Position numbers and translations under genes: made by a program | Source of the DNA: Tigriopus japonicus | Taxonomy: Eukaryota > Arthropoda > Copepoda > Harpacticoida > Harpacticidae | NCBI GenBank assembly: GCA_010645155.1 | Contig: CM021322.1 | Span: 11,464,620-11,528,619, forward strand | Length of the DNA stretch: 64,000 nt | Direction of reading: 5' to 3' | The notes under the pieces: generated by a model | Told to the model about the DNA's origin: nothing | The model's input: the letters and a program-made list of their open reading frames with translations, nothing else | Database searches by the model: none | In this document: one piece after another, positions 42,963-54,167 of the stretch | How positions within the stretch are numbered: the first letter of the stretch is position 1 | Layout: the number at the start of each line of letters is the position of its first letter

Positions 42963-44554
42963 AAGACAAAGATGAAAAGTAAAGATCGAGAGAGAGTTCG
43001 AGGTAGATTAACAATTGGGTCAGTGGCGATCTTCGAGCTCTTGTCGTCCGATTTTTTAGAATATCACCAGCTTAACACCAATTACACACACACGTCAAAC
43101 AAAGTAGGAGCTAGGGTCCAAAAAATCAAATGCCTTTTGAGGGAAACCAAACAAACAAAACCGGAGGCGAAAAGCCGGACAGAGACCGCGAGTTGGAGTT
43201 GTTCCAATCTCTTCGAAAGAGGCAAGAGGACTGAGATCGAATGACTGGAGCAGAGGTCGTTTATACCCCTGAGCATCCCCGACATGCCCAAGCCAATGCC
43301 CGCCCAACCTGACCCCTGGAAACACACCGATCGATCGATCTCAGGCAACCGAACCGTCTCGAGAACAACTGCTTCCAGAGAAGCCAAGAGATCGCAGAGG
43401 GCACTCACTCATTCACTCTCGGAGATTTTGGGAGTACATGTCACTAGTGAGTCAGTCAGACAGTCAGTCAGAAGCCCCAACCAGGAGAGCACCCACATCA
43501 TACACCATACATTTCTTCGTTCTGGGATGATCAGTTCTCTCAGCTCTTTAGTGATACTAGTTGTCATCAAGAAAAAAAAAACCATATTGATTGAAAAACA
43601 CACATGTACATGTTTGTTCGGAAGAGTTGGGTGAGCTTTTGAGCTTTCGGTCGTTTCCCCGATCATCAATCCATGACATGCCTTGCTAGCATGCCAGTCC
43701 AACTGTTGAATATCGAAAGACCCCAATCCAAATTCAAACCGAGGAACGATGATCGGACGATTGTGTAATGAAGACAAACTAAAGCAGAAGCTGGACATAC
43801 ACCAAGAGACCAAAAATAGCAATCCATGTGTGATCTTGAACGACCAGTTGAATCTTACAACACTCCGCCATGAGAGAACATGAACTGTTATTTAGGATTG
43901 TATTTAGAAGCACAAAAGGGAGAAAGACAAGACAAGACACACAACACTTCATTGAAAAGTTTAGAAAAAAACAAGTTGCAAGGAATAGTTGAGTACTACA
44001 GGTCATCAAAAAAAAAGGAGTTACAGAAGCTCATGAGGTTCTTTAAAAGGAGTGACTCTTTTTCACGGAGGGTTCATTTTAGTGCAGAACATGGGAAGGT
44101 AAAATTAGGGCAAGTTGCGCATTTCACGCACGACCCAGGATCATATGCTGAAGTTGTGGTCGCCAATCTTCCATTTACTTTAACAATCATAACCGGTTTT
44201 ATTCCTAGCAAACATGGTAGCTTCAGTAGCACTAGTAGCTATGAGAGTAGTAGTTAAAGCTCCTGTAGAAGTAGTAGTAGTTGTCAGGATTAACGTATGA
44301 GAGCCTAAGGTAATTGATCGGCTTTCTGTTCAATGTACAGACCTCTTCACAAGTGTCAGTATAAGAAGTGTTATTTTCATTAATAAGGGTAAAGGAATGA
44401 GAAAAGCTTTGAGTCTAACCTAACCACATTGAGTTCAAGATCATTTGAACTCGTGTAATAGGCTCTAAAACCAAGTATTTACGAATTATTTTGAGATCAA
44501 AATTAGGTCTAAAAAGACTCTGGGGACTCTAGGCCGAGTGATGTCTTCTGGGTT
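42963..44554. other. Region upstream of MTHFR
   Basis: Presumably holds the MTHFR promoter and any non-coding first exon. Several short frames on both strands (43082-43822) look like by-products of composition; none has a domain. No repeat recognised. Confidence 0.4.
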
Positions 44555-44562
44555 CAAATGAC

Positions 44563-44910
44563 TAGGGTTCCACAAATATTGCAAAAAATGTATCAAAAAG
44601 TGCAACAAAAATGCCAAAAAATGCATTAGATTTGATCATAAAAACCCTCTACTGAAAAATAATTTCAGCTAAGCATCAAAAAGGGAAATATTGAAAGTTC
44701 TTAGATTTGGTGAAAAATGTCAAAGGCAAGAAAATGCAAGGAATGTCAGGGCCAAAAAATGCAATTAAATGAGAAAAAATGCCATAAAATTGCACCAAAT
44801 TTCGAAAAAAGGCCAAAAAATGCAAAATATGCATATCAACCGAAATAATGAAAAGTGCAAAAAACGGAAAAAGTGAGATAAAATGCATTTTCATGAAATG
44901 TCCAACCCAA
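44563..44910. mobile_element. 348-bp hAT-like element rich in AAAAAATGC
   Basis: Perfect 8-bp flanking repeats CAAATGAC (44555-44562 and 44911-44918). The ends are short, imperfect inverted repeats (TAGGGTTCCAC against TTGGGTTGGAC). The body carries more than ten AAAAATGC/AAAATGCA motifs and no coding sequence. Confidence 0.75.
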
Positions 44911-44918
44911 CAAATGAC

Positions 44919-45707
44919 TCTTGACCCGCAAGTCTTTGAAAAATTGATTTCTTAACAATGCTAGAACAAATCTGCGCTGACGGAAATTTTGAAACCAAAA
45001 CAGCTTAAGAAGTTTACCCCCAAAGCCTCAAATACATAACTTTCAAGAAATAAGCAAATTTTTATTTCGGGCAGAAAAATATCAAGGTGTTCGTGTATTT
45101 GGGTCAAAAATAGATCAGTTATATTTATTAATCGTTGAAGCTGAACTTTAGTTCAGTTAACTTTTAGTTTATTATTTAAACTATTTAGTTAATAATATTA
45201 GCTTACTAATTTAGTTTACTTTAATTTGGCCACTTTGACTTCAAAAAGAAGGAGGCTTTATAACAGACTTTTGAGCACACGTCATTTTTGTGTTTGTGAT
45301 GTTTAGAAATTGCTGCAATAGAACAGAAATATCCTTGGAGATCTTACCGATGTTTTGTTTGTATAAGCCATGGAAGATGAGATCAATCGTAAGGAATGTG
45401 TTGAACGGGTGATTCTATTCGACAGTTAACAACCATTAAACGATAGTTACAATGGTTCCAATGGCCGGTGATCTCGTTCTTTCTAATTTACTGACTGGGG
45501 AGTGTGTGATCGCTCCTGAGTAGTTATTTATACCGTAGCATCAAGAAAGCTTTGTTAAGCCCTCGTGCTACTCTCCGTGTCATTCACATTCCCTAGATAG
45601 GTAGGGAACAGTCGGCGACTTGAGTCACACTTGAGTCGAACTCGGTTGTGTGTCAGTCAGAGAAGTACGCACACACGTGTGTGTTTTAAGCATGCATGCT
45701 TGACTCT
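44919..45707. other. AT-rich spacer
   Basis: No gene or element ends seen. TTTAGTT-type runs lie near 45145-45230. Confidence 0.45.
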
Positions 45708-45716
45708 TGAGTTGAT

Positions 45717-46826
45717 TATGAATGTTACATGGATTGAAAATCCACGTACATAGAAGCCGCCGTACATAAACAAATCCAAGTGGACGGCAAAGTCAATCAG
45801 GGTTGCCAAAAAATGCTAGACACGCCATTACTATTAGCACAATTTTCTATAAATTATTATGTTTGGTATGTGTACATGTTTCAAAATTTGATTTGCCAAG
45901 AGAGTGATATTATCTCCTAAACTAATATTTTATGTAGGTTTTTGATATCCTATTTCAAGTCACTGAAATTCTAATGACTTTAGTAATGAATTTGCCTTAC
46001 AAAACAAAAAAAAATTTGCAAACAACTTTAAACATGCCTTGATATTTCTTCCAGATTCTTTGCATTTAAGGCAGGATTGTGGACAAATTTTTAAACACTT
46101 TTCCTGACCAACCCACTATACAAGGGTTGTATAGATCTGCCAACAGTAACTCATTGGTAGACCAAATATCATATAAACATTAATTGTAGAAATTATTTCA
46201 ATGATTAACTCTCTTTACAGGGAATCCCATTCCTTGTAGCAGTATTTAAATATCCGCCCCCCCCCCAAAAAAAAAAATATATGAAATGGCAATAGTAAAT
46301 GAAACCATATTTGAACAAATTTTTTGCTGAATGTATAGTAAATCATAAACCCACAGAGATATTTTATTGGCCTTGTGGTCAATACTTGACATATGCTTCT
46401 ATTCTCACAACCATTTTGGGATAGTAAAATCCCCTAAAAAGAGGGGCACATCATCCTTTTGGCACCTCTAACACACTTCCAAACTGGCGAGACTACCATA
46501 CCAGGTATATAGCTCCCCATGACATCATAACTCATTTTCCATTTGCAGATACATAATGTTGCCAAGTTCAAACATGGGTTAGGAGCTGAAATAGGTTTAT
46601 TCTTAATCTACCTACAATGAAGATTATGGAGAGAACTTGCGTAATTATTGAATGAATAAAACAAAAATATTTTTGCAATATGATTTCTGAAAGAAAAATT
46701 TGTTTCTACTAACTGCCATGTGTGTAGCATATTTTAGCAACCCTGATTGACTTTGCCCTTCACTGAGGTTTGTTTATGTACATCGGCTCCTATGTACGTG
46801 GATTTTCAATCCATGTAACGTTCATA
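45717..46826. mobile_element. 1.1-kb MULE-like element with long inverted repeats
   Basis: Flanked by perfect 9-bp repeats TGAGTTGAT (45708-45716 and 46827-46835). The terminal inverted repeats run ~110 bp, beginning TATGAATGTTACATGGATTG and including AAAATCCACGTACATAG and GGCAAAGTCAATCAGGGTTG. Long repeats plus 9-bp duplication fit the Mutator (MULE) group. No transposase is encoded. A LINE 3' end is embedded at 46092-46245. Confidence 0.82.
46092..46245 (+). repeat. 3' fragment of the same LINE as at 35.9-37.9 kb
   Basis: It matches, in opposite orientation, the LINE 3' UTR at 35935-36275 through blocks such as CAGTAACTCATTGGTAGA and ACAGGGAATCCCATTCCTTG. The 36000-36180 middle of the other copy is absent here. 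It sits inside the MULE-like element. Confidence 0.7.
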
Positions 46827-47000
46827 TGAGTTGATGCTCTCAATTCCAACAGCTAACTCGTACTTCAGATCAGCTGTTCAATAAAGCATAATATCAACCA
46901 TTGTATTGAATTTGGTGGGGTCTCTCACGAAAATGATGTTTAATAATCAGCAACAACATATAACATAGGTGTTTTTTTTCCAGCCTAATTGCGTTACAAG

Positions 47001-47666
47001 TAGGAACGGGCAAAATGAGCAAACTTATATCTTTTGAAGAAACACATTGTTTCCTGCACAAACGCTTTATTTCAGAAGACTGACAACAAATCATTGCTCT
47101 TAAAAGAGTCTCAAGTAAATTGAATTAATCGATTTGGAGAGAGAAATGCAAATCTTATATCGTCTTATTTTTTACGTCACAACAGAATCCACAGAAACCG
47201 CACCAATTTTTCCTATTTCAATTGCTATTAGTCTGGTTTTATGAATTAAAATACCAAGTACCATCACCTGCAATTCTGGTTGTATTTCCAAATCAACGGG
47301 ATATCAGATTACTCCCATATAGTAAGTTTTTCTTCACAGTTTGCCTACCCTTCGCATTAAGCTAGATCAAAACGAATAACCTTTGGTTTGAACAATCAAA
47401 GTGAAATGTTTTTTGGGAATCTATAGGACATCTTGTCTTGTCTAGGGCAGGATTGGCCAACAAGATTGACACCTAACATTTTGTTCCTCAATGGTAAAAA
47501 ACAACAAGCAAAAAACACGAACATTTGTGTGGCTTGCTTGTTTGTTAAGAAACTTGCGATTTTGACGTTTTTTCTGCATTTAATTTGCGACTTTGACGTT
47601 TTCGCTGCATTTTATTTTGCGATTTTGGACTGTTTTTTGTATAGTTGCTCTTTTTGCCGATCCCTA
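47001..47666. mobile_element. 666-bp hAT-like element, no visible target duplication
   Basis: The ends are TAGGAACGGGCAAAATGAGC and the complement of TTAGGGATCGGCAAAAAGAGC, imperfect inverted repeats related to the element at 37218-37700. Near the right end a unit containing TTGCGATTTTGACGTTTT is repeated about three times (47548-47632). No coding capacity. Flanking 8-mers do not match. Confidence 0.55.
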
Positions 47667-48812
47667 ATGATATTAATAAAGAAAGAGAAAAGTCACAAGT
47701 GGATGTAAAAATATTGGAGTCATAGTAAGAAACATTGTTGCTAGAGGGTTTCATGCGAATACTGCCAACAGATGTTTGAAACACTCCCATTTACGTTCAT
47801 TCTTTGCCATTTGAAAAATAAGCCCCGTGCTGCCACATTCGACCATTCCTTAAAGAAATATATGTAAGCTTGATAACTTAGTTTTCATTAAACAATTCCT
47901 TCTCATTTTAAGGTATTATTCTTAACATATGAATTATGAAAGATAATAAATTACATAAGACTGTTTAACCCTTTTCAACCGCATTTCTCTTTTATTGGCA
48001 CTTAAAGTTTTCAGTCACTGAGTTTTCTGAACTACCAATTTCTCTCCCTGTTGGAGAGAAGCAAAAATGGCAATGTAAACCGCACCCGGTATTGCTGGTA
48101 AAGTGCTAGAAACAATCAAACATAAGCTACGTTTTTTACCACCAGAAACACAGTTTATGAACATAAACTTGAGCATGGTTATTTCAAACGTATTGTATCT
48201 TGAAGTATAATACTTCTACACTGCAGATGTGACCGCTACTACAGTAGGGGTCATTTATTTACAATATGTTACTACTACATCAATGGCAAAATCATTGTCT
48301 TCATTTCGCTGCCGAACCTTGTACGCTAACATCATTCCTCGGATCCTTAGCCAGAGTGATGAGAATTAAGTTCTTCTACTGAAGGTTCATGAAGTCTAAA
48401 GAAGGCATTGGCGTTTGTACCATGGCATTTTAAAATCATACGTTAGACTCTTTGAATTATGAAAGGTAAAATTTACTGCCCATGAATGTCTGCATTACTA
48501 AAACCGAATTTTCGTAGTGATGTATTTTGTTGATCCGTCCAAAGTTGGGTACCCTAGCCAAAATAATAAAGCACTATAATGTACAGAGTGTTGTGAACAA
48601 AGCTCAAGTGTTTGGCTTGAAAATGCGACAGCTTTCCCGTTTCCAGGGCCGCACCCTGCTGTTGTGGTCGGTCGCAACATGTCATTCATGTCATTCTAAG
48701 ACTATTCAGGTCAACAACAAGAAACCACCAGTCGGCGCGGGGTAATTGGCACATCTACGCCGTTCCTCTTCTCCTGAACTTAATCATCATCATCATCTTA
48801 ACCCTAATCAAC
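47667..48812. other. Region upstream of the GTSF1-like gene
   Basis: No other gene supported. The last ~100 bases, including an ATC run near 48784-48797, are probably 5' UTR of the next gene. Confidence 0.4.
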
Positions 48813-49709
48813 ATGTCGGGAGTTGATGGAGGAGGCCATGGTGAGGAGCTTTTGCCGTGCCCATTCGTGCCCACGCATTTCGTGCGTCCGGGCACCCGCT
48901 TCCAACGCCATTTGGAGCGATGTCGGCGCGAATGTCTGAAAGCGCCCAATTGCCCGTTCTATCAGGCTGCCAAGGAGAAAGTGGTGTGTAGCTTCGACTC
49001 CACCCACTACATCTGGCCTCAGGAACTCAATGACCACCTGAGCAAATGCGACGGAGCCATCATGGCCATGAAATACATGAGCATAGGAGGACCATCGGCA
49101 TCGGCATCGACAAGGGGAACATCGACTATTCCCGAGGTCGCGCCGATTCGTGGGTCCGGTCTGCCGGAGGACGAAATTTACGATGATGACGGGGACGAAG
49201 AAGAAGATTGGGATCGAGATACTCGCATTGCCCAAGCTCGAGGTATTAAAATTGAGCCCTACAATCCCATGGCCAAAGTCCAACAAGGAGGAGCCGATGC
49301 GTATCTGTTGGTGCCGCAAGGCAAATCCCGCTCGGAGCGGATTGCCTATCGCCGAGATATCCGCTTAGGAGGCGGGGTGGGCAGTGATACCGCCTCTAGC
49401 GCGTCGACCGCATCCAGCCCACAAGCTTCCAACTCGCCTTCGCATTTCCCCTCCAGGCAGCCGGATATTGCCACACGCGCGTTGAACACGGAGGTCCTTC
49501 TCCTACCCGCTGATCGAGAAGAAGAATCTCATCGGACGGACCCTACGGTCGGTAGCGCCCATTTGTCCAAACCCGCCGACCGAGGTTGGCAGGAAGTCCC
49601 TGTCCGAGGACGCGGCCGGGCCTCTTCTCGCGGACACAGTGCGTCCATCCCTCGAGGCCGTGGTCGAAGCCAACGCGGTCAGAGGGGTCGAGGTGGCCAA
49701 GGTTTCTGA
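48813..49709 (+). CDS. GTSF1: GTSF1/Asterix-like double CHHC zinc-finger protein
   Basis: A single-exon frame of 298 residues. Two CHHC fingers sit at the N terminus: C16-x5-H22-x10-H33-x3-C37 and C59-x5-H65-x9-H75-x3-C79. Paired CHHC fingers define the GTSF1 group; Drosophila Asterix and mouse GTSF1 bind RNA and partner Piwi proteins in nuclear transposon silencing. Members are usually ~110-170 residues. This one adds an acidic stretch (DEIYDDDGDEEEDWD), a Ser-rich middle and an Arg-Gly tail (RGRGRASSRGHS, RGRGRSQRGQRGRGG). RG tails can be methylated and read by Tudor proteins, so the tail may link to the piRNA machinery; that is inference. The CHHC finger also occurs in U11-48K and TRMT13, but those have one finger in other contexts. 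No promoter feature identified. Confidence 0.8.
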   Translation: MSGVDGGGHGEELLPCPFVPTHFVRPGTRFQRHLERCRRECLKAPNCPFYQAAKEKVVCSFDSTHYIWPQELNDHLSKCDGAIMAMKYMSIGGPSASASTRGTSTIPEVAPIRGSGLPEDEIYDDDGDEEEDWDRDTRIAQARGIKIEPYNPMAKVQQGGADAYLLVPQGKSRSERIAYRRDIRLGGGVGSDTASSASTASSPQASNSPSHFPSRQPDIATRALNTEVLLLPADREEESHRTDPTVGSAHLSKPADRGWQEVPVRGRGRASSRGHSASIPRGRGRSQRGQRGRGGQGF

Positions 49710-51039
49710 ACTACCTCTATGTGTCACTGAACACATACCGATTATTCATTGATTGTGCCTCATTGTCGTCATAGAATCCATTGAAAACCTCATCTGGGTG
49801 GAAGTTGAGACTATTTATTGAACTTTGTGCGATTTGCAAATGAGTAGCTCAGGACGAGATTGGCCTTACCCTTGAATGTGATAATTAGACCCTGTGTTTA
49901 CCCTTTTTGACATCACCCTTGTCAAAATAGTCGATAAATCAGCTTCAAGAAAGCTTAATATCCGCTCAACAAAAAAATGAGCTTCATTTTCCGGGCCTGA
50001 TAGCAACGCTTGTCGCTTAGTTAAAACCTCTCAGCCCACATGTGGATCTTAAGTGGCCGACTGTTTATCATTTGTTCACCAACCGAATTCTCTCAAAGTT
50101 ATACATTTATTATAACATATCGTCTGATGTGTGGGCGAAAATGTTTGCTCATATCAATTTCCAAGTCATTTTCATTGCCAATTCCTCCACATTGAAAGCT
50201 TAAAAGCTTAAACCTCATTTTCAAACTCAGGTCCAAACTGAGTTTGTCCCCAAGAAGTTATTGGTTTATTAGTTGTAGTCACTCAAACACGGTTGTGTAT
50301 CTTGAGTATAGGTTCGCGATAAAAAGAAAGAAGTAAAAAATACAAATGATAAATACGTAATTAAAACAAGTATAAAATAAATGTTGGAAAGTATGACAAG
50401 TCTTTCCAACATGCAAGGGTTATAAGGGTATAATAAGGGTTAAGGGACATAACAAAATGTTACTTCAAAGATTTTCTTCCCGTTGAGACTTAATTGGACC
50501 AAAAACGTATTTTAACTTCGGCTCCGCAACACGGGTGATTAAAGTATATTTTCCCTCTGACCGATGCAAAAGATTTGTACCGGCTAAAGTCATTTGCTAA
50601 ATAAGTGTATATCGAATTATTAACCAGCTCTGTGATTTTTTTGAGACAAAAATATGTACGCTTGAAATCTGGATAAATGATGAGTCAATTGAAGAACGGG
50701 GTTTTCTTCAATTAACTGCCCATTTAGATCTTTTTTTTAGCTTCTTTGGACTAAATTCAGACTATTTTTAGCTTTTAGTGAAAGTGGATCTAAATCAAGT
50801 GGGAAGGGCGGTTCTACATTCTGACAAGGCAGAACGGTCTAAGAGTTTCAGGCAAATATTATTATGTTACATAAGATTTGTAAATACAAAGAAACCTGAC
50901 AAAAGATGGAAAAGTACACGGAGGCCCCTAAGGGCCTGGTACCATGCATTTACCCTCACCACTCATGAACGACTTAATGTAGGCATTCCAAACCAAACTT
51001 GGTGGGTTTGTTTGATAAAACAGGATGTACTTCATGTAT
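49710..51039. other. Spacer 3' of the GTSF1-like gene
   Basis: 3' UTR and AT-rich DNA. A ~20-base inverted match around 50383-50412 (TTGGAAAGTATGACAAGTCTTTCCAA) could form a small hairpin. No gene supported. Confidence 0.4.
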
Positions 51040-51047
51040 TTCATGAG

Positions 51048-51883
51048 TAGGGACTGGAACTTTAATAAACTTATTCGTCTTTTTCCGTCTTTTTGACCTT
51101 TATTCGTCACGAAATTTTTTTTCGTCTAATTTCGAGTTTATTCGTCTAATCATGCAATTTGATTAGTCTTTTCTCATCTACTTGGCCAAAAATTTGGATT
51201 TTCTTGGATTTCAAGCTCTTTGGGCGTTTTTTTTTCAATTTTCCAAGCAAATAAAAACTTCAAAGAAATTCAACGCCAAAGCTTCGGCCAATGTTATAAT
51301 TTGATTGTCAGTTGCGGTTTTGCGCCAACGAAATACAATCCATACATATAAAATTACTTGTACTCGTAGAGTTGCTCGACAGACACAGAAAAAAAACTCT
51401 CTGGCAATCAGAACAATTAATGTATTTGCAAATCTGATTTTAAGTTTAGCTCTACTGAAAACGTTCCTTAAAAAGAGGCTTTTTTGAGCTCTTGGTTTGT
51501 ATTTGACATCTGTACTACTGACTAATTCTTGCCCATTAGGTACTTCCTATTATAAATTTTCTTGATTTCTCCGTTTTTACACAAGCAGTGTTACAAAAGA
51601 CACCTATTCGTCTATTGTTTGGGAGTAGTTTAAAGTCATTTTCGTCATTTCCGTCCGTATGTGCACTTAATTTGTCTTCTTTCTTACAAGTCAGTTTTAT
51701 TCGCTTTTTAGGAAATTGATACGATTTTACACTTTTTCCAAGTATTTTTTCGGTTTTTTTCGTCTAAAGGGAAACTTTATTCGTCTTTTTACGGTTAATC
51801 AGTCAACTTTGTTCGCCTTTTTTCGTCTAATCAGCCAATTCGTTTTATTTGACAGTTTAATTTGTCTAAACTTCCTGTCCCTT
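51048..51883. mobile_element. 836-bp hAT-like element with TTCGTC subterminal arrays
   Basis: Perfect 8-bp flanking repeats TTCATGAG (51040-51047, 51884-51891). The ends are TAGGGACTGGAA and the complement of AAGGGACAGGAAG. Both subterminal ~150-250 bp zones are studded with TTCGTC(T) and variants, in direct orientation on the plus strand. No coding capacity; the middle is AT-rich. Confidence 0.85.
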
Positions 51884-52153
51884 TTCATGAGCTTTATTAA
51901 GAAGCAACGCACGATTGGCGCATACTAGTCAAAATATCCCTCCCATTAGAATAGTTTCAAGATGGGGAACCATCTCCTCAGGAATTCTGTTTCATTCACT
52001 TGTGATTGGTCTTGCTCATGGAGAGTGTTTGAATTTTGAGTTGATCAGTACAAAAAATGGATCCTTCTTGGCAGGATTCAAACTTTCATGGAGTCTTTGA
52101 ACTTCCTGAACTGAAAAACTCGAGGAATAAAGAAAGAACTTGATCCTCTACTA

Positions 52154-52936
52154 CAATGGTTCTTAAACTGGGGCCCTGGGCCCCCAAAGGGGGCCTGAAG
52201 AGTTTTTGAAAACCACCAAACTGGTCAAAGTTTTCAAAAAGTTATCGTTTAAAAACGAAATGTTTAATATTTATGTCACTCATTCCCTTCTAATAATACT
52301 CCAGAAGAATTTAATTGATTTTCAAAAACAACGACATTAGTTAAGATTTTGTATCTCTTTTACCGACCTTCTGCTTACCTACACAATAAAACATAACTGA
52401 GTGAGAGGGCTCTGACTGAGTAGAGTATAACACAATATTCCATGATGAATATGAGTGAGTATCTGAACTTGTAACTTCCAATATGATACCAAAAGAAACT
52501 TGGCAAGGCTTTGAGAGGGAAGCAAACTTGCTGAGATTCCTGATCAGTATAAGGTTTTTGGATTTAAAGATTTGTACTTCATTTACCTTTGAGTTAAACC
52601 AAGGAGGACGTTAGGAATACCGTCCTCCTTGGTTAAACCAACGCGCTTTTCGTTTGTCACCACGAGAGTGCTTTAAATTTCATAGAAGTTGCTTGATATG
52701 ATAAATTGAAAGGCGAATTTCAAGAAAGGCTGTTAAATTTGATTGAGAATCATGATTGTTTAAAGTTGCCGTTGTGATCAAGGTGCTCCAATTTCATGTT
52801 GACCTTTGAATCTTTTTCCGTTGTTGGTAATTACTTCCCGTTGTTATATCCGGAATTACACATCATGTGTTTTTTCAATTGATTCTTTTTTCAAATGTTT
52901 GAAGGGACCCTGGGTCAAAAAAGTTTAAGAACCCTG
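52154..52936. mobile_element. 783-bp hAT-like element with central perfect hairpin
   Basis: Flanks CTCTACTA (52146-52153) and CTCTAGTA (52937-52944) match 7/8. The inverted ends share GGTTCTTAAAC followed by GGGGCCCTGGG-type and CCCAGGGTCCC-type tracts, a common hAT terminus. A near-perfect 18-bp stem lies inside (52593-52610 with 52621-52638). No transposase reading frame. Confidence 0.8.
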
Positions 52937-53004
52937 CTCTAGTACAGGGGTCGGCTTGATATCGTTTATCCTGGAGTCCACAAAACAGAGGCTGAGGTGT
53001 ACTA

Positions 53005-54165
53005 CAGGGTCCGCCATAAACGCGATTCCGCTTTGAAGGTCTCTAACTTTTTTTTCGTGATATGATAAAAGTTTAATTGACACCATCAGAAACAGCAAAG
53101 TCTGTCATTTTCCAAATTGGTATATTTTTTATAATGGGTAGGATATTAAGGTATTTTTTACTACAAAACTACATGAAGTGCTCTCCCATTGTGGCAAAGA
53201 CCTTGGCAATTCTGTCCCTGATCGTTGCACACATTTGACAGACCTTGGAGGCCTCCTAGCCGGTTCCCCAGGTTTTTACGATAATGGCCTTTATGACTTG
53301 GATGTTGGCGTGCCTCTTGGAATTGGTCACGCCCTCCACCGCCGACCACACCTAAAAGTCCAGGGGGCTGGGGTTGGGTGACGAGAGTGGCCATAATTCT
53401 TTGGGACAGAAGGCCTCCGGCCCTCAATTTTCTGAGAGATGATCTTGGACTGAATGCGCAGTTTCCCTTCGCCATCTTGGACAGGAGGGGCCTCTCCAAA
53501 GTCCCGAGAGACTTGAAGCCGGCGGCCCCGACAATTCTCGTGGCAGACATCTGAGAACAGTTGCAAGCATTGGCAAACTGTTTGATGTTCAAGACAGGCT
53601 GCTTCCTGATCATATCTTTCACCTTCATGATGTTGGCGGGGGTGACTTAGCTGACGGGCCTCACCCCAACCATGGCGCATTTGGTCTTGCCTACATTGGC
53701 TTTGAGAGTCCTCCTCTAGCGCGTGCCACGCCCTTCGGCCTCTTGATGACGCTGGTGCAACTGTTACACACCTCATCCTTGGGTATTTCGGCCCAAACCG
53801 CCTCAGCGGAGGCCATGAGGGCGTCCTTGCAGGGCCTGTGTTAGGGCACCGTCCTGCTGGTAGCACACAGAGGCTGCAGCAAACTCCTCCCTGATCCACG
53901 GCATGCCAGATGAAGCTGCGGCCAACGCCGAAGCTTTTAATAATGGGCTGGATAGCCCGGCTACGCTTTTGCATTTCCAGCACAGCAGCATGTTTACTTT
54001 CTAGGTCCATCTTCTCACTTCTACAATATTTGACTAACTGAAAGCTAGGTAAACAAATCAGCTGACTCTGCACATTTTTGTATTTCATACTGCCACCTCT
54101 GAGACACACTCAAATTGAGTTACTCAACTCTTAAGTTGATGTTTCACTAATTCAGAGCCACCCTG
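53005..54165 (-). mobile_element. Mariner-like element, 1161 bp, defective
   Basis: Bounded by TA dinucleotides (53003-53004 and 54166-54167) and short inverted ends CAGGGTCCGCC and CAGGGTGGCTC. It contains pieces of a mariner-type transposase on the minus strand. The sequence just left of it (52945 onward, CAGGGGTCGGC) looks like one end of a hAT element; no partner end was found. Confidence 0.78.
53170..54010 (-). pseudogene. Broken and rearranged mariner transposase
   Basis: Transposase segments appear in an unusual order, reading down the minus strand from an ATG at 54010. First is a helix-turn-helix start (MDLESKHAAVLEMQKRSRAI). Near 53890 comes a catalytic-core piece (VCYQQDGAL...FGPKY). 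At ~53690-53470 is the second DNA-binding part (KVKDMIRKQPVLNIKQFANACN). Last, from ~53420, is the C-terminal WPLSSPNPSPLDF motif. Frames change between segments and stops interrupt them, so no functional enzyme is made. The central catalytic stretch normally found between the last two pieces is absent. Confidence 0.7.
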
Positions 54166-54167
54166 TA

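Noticed and set aside
43082..43822. Frames of 76-137 codons upstream of MTHFR
   Set aside because: Overlapping on both strands, no domain; more likely promoter or 5' UTR sequence.
46993..47674. 8-bp target duplication for the 47001-47666 element
   Set aside because: Flanking 8-mers GTTACAAG and ATGATATT do not match, so the element is called on its inverted ends only.
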